From positions 372,001 to 436,000 of the forward strand of contig NZ_FQVW01000001.1 of assembly GCF_900129485.1 (NCBI RefSeq): a DNA stretch of 64,000 bases, written 5' to 3'. The position numbers were made by a program, and so were the translations under genes. This document shows, piece by piece, positions 63,114 to 64,000 of the stretch. This DNA is from Ornithinibacillus halophilus. Its GTDB lineage: Bacteria; Bacillota; Bacilli; Bacillales; Amphibacillaceae. How positions within the stretch are numbered: the stretch's first letter is position 1; the number at the start of each line of letters is the position of its first letter. The notes below the pieces were generated by a model. The model was not told where the DNA came from. It did no database searches and saw nothing but the letters and a program-made list of their open reading frames with translations.

Positions 63114-64000
63114 TTAAGTTGTCCATCGTTTTAAAAATTCCTCTGCGTGTTTCTGTCCATTCTCTATTAATTGCTGCTTCTTTTCATCATCAATTGAAAA
63201 ATCCGTTGTTTCAATGTCTTCCACAGGAATAAAAATAATATTGGCTAATTCTCTTTTAGAAACATATCTAGCATCATGGGCTTGTTTCATGGTTGAGAAT
63301 AAAGAATAAAGCATATCGATCGCATTCGCTATTTTCCTTGGTTGAATCTTGTCATAAGAATTGCTTAATTTCAAACCTAATATAGGGCGTTTCAGCTTAT
63401 TAGAATCCTGGTCAAATACCCAAAGTGGGAAATTACTTAATAAACCTCCATCAACAATAATGCTTTTTTCTTTACGCACTCCTTGTAATTTCCTTGGCAT
63501 AAAAAAATACGGAAAGCCTGAACTCATTCGCACTGCTCTTGAGACAGGAAAACGATCTGGTTGAATACCATAAACCCTTTCTAGATCATCTGGTATAACG
63601 ATTAGCTTTCCTAAAGTTAAGTCACTTACGACAATCTTTAAATACCCTTTTGGTAAATCAGAGAATGTGTAGACTTTCTTCTTTGCTAGTTGGTTATATA
63701 GCCACTTCTCGAATTTATCTCCTTTGTATAAACCTAGTTGAAAATATAGGAGTAACCATTTACTTCCTGGGATAATCTTTGTTATTTTTGGCGGGTCTAG
63801 AAAAGTTCTTAAGTCTAATTCATCTAATAGATTTTTGATTCCCTCATTGTTGTAGCCTGCTGCGATAAAGCTAGCAAGAATTGATCCTGCAGATGTACCA
63901 GCTACACGTTCGAACGTATAATTCCTACTTTGGATCGTATTTAAAGCCCCAATAAACGCATATGCTTTAACTCCACCACCAGAGAAAACCCCGTCAATTT
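63114..64000 (-). CDS. yqhO: Patatin-like phospholipase (YqhO), partial: 5' end beyond the window
   Basis: The frame is open from 63114 to the right edge (about 295 codons), so the gene continues beyond 64000. Patatin motifs are complete: the oxyanion Gly-rich DGVFSGGGVKAYAF at the edge, the nucleophile GTSAGS (G-x-S-x-G), and the catalytic-dyad Asp in VDGGLLSNFP. B. subtilis YqhO is the matching protein and lies next to yqhP. No signal peptide is visible in the part seen. Substrate unknown. Confidence 0.9.
   Translation of the reverse strand, partial: IDGVFSGGGVKAYAFIGALNTIQSRNYTFERVAGTSAGSILASFIAAGYNNEGIKNLLDELDLRTFLDPPKITKIIPGSKWLLLYFQLGLYKGDKFEKWLYNQLAKKKVYTFSDLPKGYLKIVVSDLTLGKLIVIPDDLERVYGIQPDRFPVSRAVRMSSGFPYFFMPRKLQGVRKEKSIIVDGGLLSNFPLWVFDQDSNKLKRPILGLKLSNSYDKIQPRKIANAIDMLYSLFSTMKQAHDARYVSKRELANIIFIPVEDIETTDFSIDDEKKQQLIENGQKHAEEFLKRWTT

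Noticed and set aside
63114-63533. A short stand-alone 139-aa gene
   Set aside because: The frame stays open to the right edge and the upstream part carries the patatin GTSAGS and glycine-rich motifs, so it is the 3' part of yqhO.

Overview
The window is a 64 kb piece of chromosome from a low-GC, endospore-forming member of the Bacillaceae. Gene order follows the Bacillus subtilis spoIIA-yqkF-yqjA-bkd-spo0A-spoIIIA-yqhO arc almost gene for gene, and many sporulation genes are present (sigF, spoIIAA/AB, dacF, spoIIM, spo0A, spoIVB, spoIIIAA-AH). Most genes lie on the minus strand. There are no tRNA, rRNA, CRISPR, phage or transposase genes. The species cannot be named from sequence alone. The OLE RNA suggests a lineage with extremophile (often halo/alkaliphile) relatives.

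Layout. 1-5.8 kb: sigF (partial)-spoIIAB-spoIIAA under a probable sigma-H promoter, dacF, then a nucleoside salvage operon (deoB-pupG-pdp). 5.9-11.5 kb: xerD, yqzK, fur (two promoters and a Fur/PerR-like operator), spoIIM, an endonuclease Q-family protein, nudF and a divergent aldo-keto reductase. 11.5-21.1 kb: a 7 x 21-nt tandem repeat, a HesB-like protein, an SDR/MBL-hydrolase pair behind a strong palindrome, an M20 peptidase, and a plus-strand run GDPD-namA-rnz-aldehyde dehydrogenase facing dinB. 21.2-26.5 kb: a propionyl/methylmalonyl-CoA operon with a split mutase whose B12 subunit is fused to the epimerase. 26.6-38.6 kb: prli42, yqjA, brxB, and the complete branched-chain keto acid operon ptb-bcd-buk-lpdV-bkdAA-bkdAB-bkdB behind a near-ideal sigma-54 promoter, with its activator bkdR. 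38.8-46.3 kb: a DUF2627 gene, aspartate kinase, spo0A, spoIVB, recN, argR, tlyA.

46.4-47.7 kb is the most unusual part. Between ispA and tlyA, where B. subtilis has dxs, there is a ~600-nt GC-rich, highly structured segment without a credible ORF. It is followed by a small membrane protein gene. I read these as the OLE RNA (ornate, large, extremophilic) and its protein partner OapA, a membrane-bound ribonucleoprotein system; dxs is missing from this site.

47.7-64 kb: ispA-xseB-xseA-folD-nusB, yqhY-accC-accB, the full eight-gene spoIIIA operon under a probable sigma-E promoter, efp-pepP-aroQ, yqhR, yqhP and a partial patatin-like gene (yqhO).

Functionally, the Bkd complex makes branched-chain acyl-CoAs from Val/Ile/Leu. 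The propionyl-CoA this can yield would be handled by the adjacent carboxylase/mutase/epimerase operon, feeding succinyl-CoA to the TCA cycle. Several starts were moved from the longest ORF to a TTG, GTG or internal ATG because a clear Shine-Dalgarno sequence supports them.
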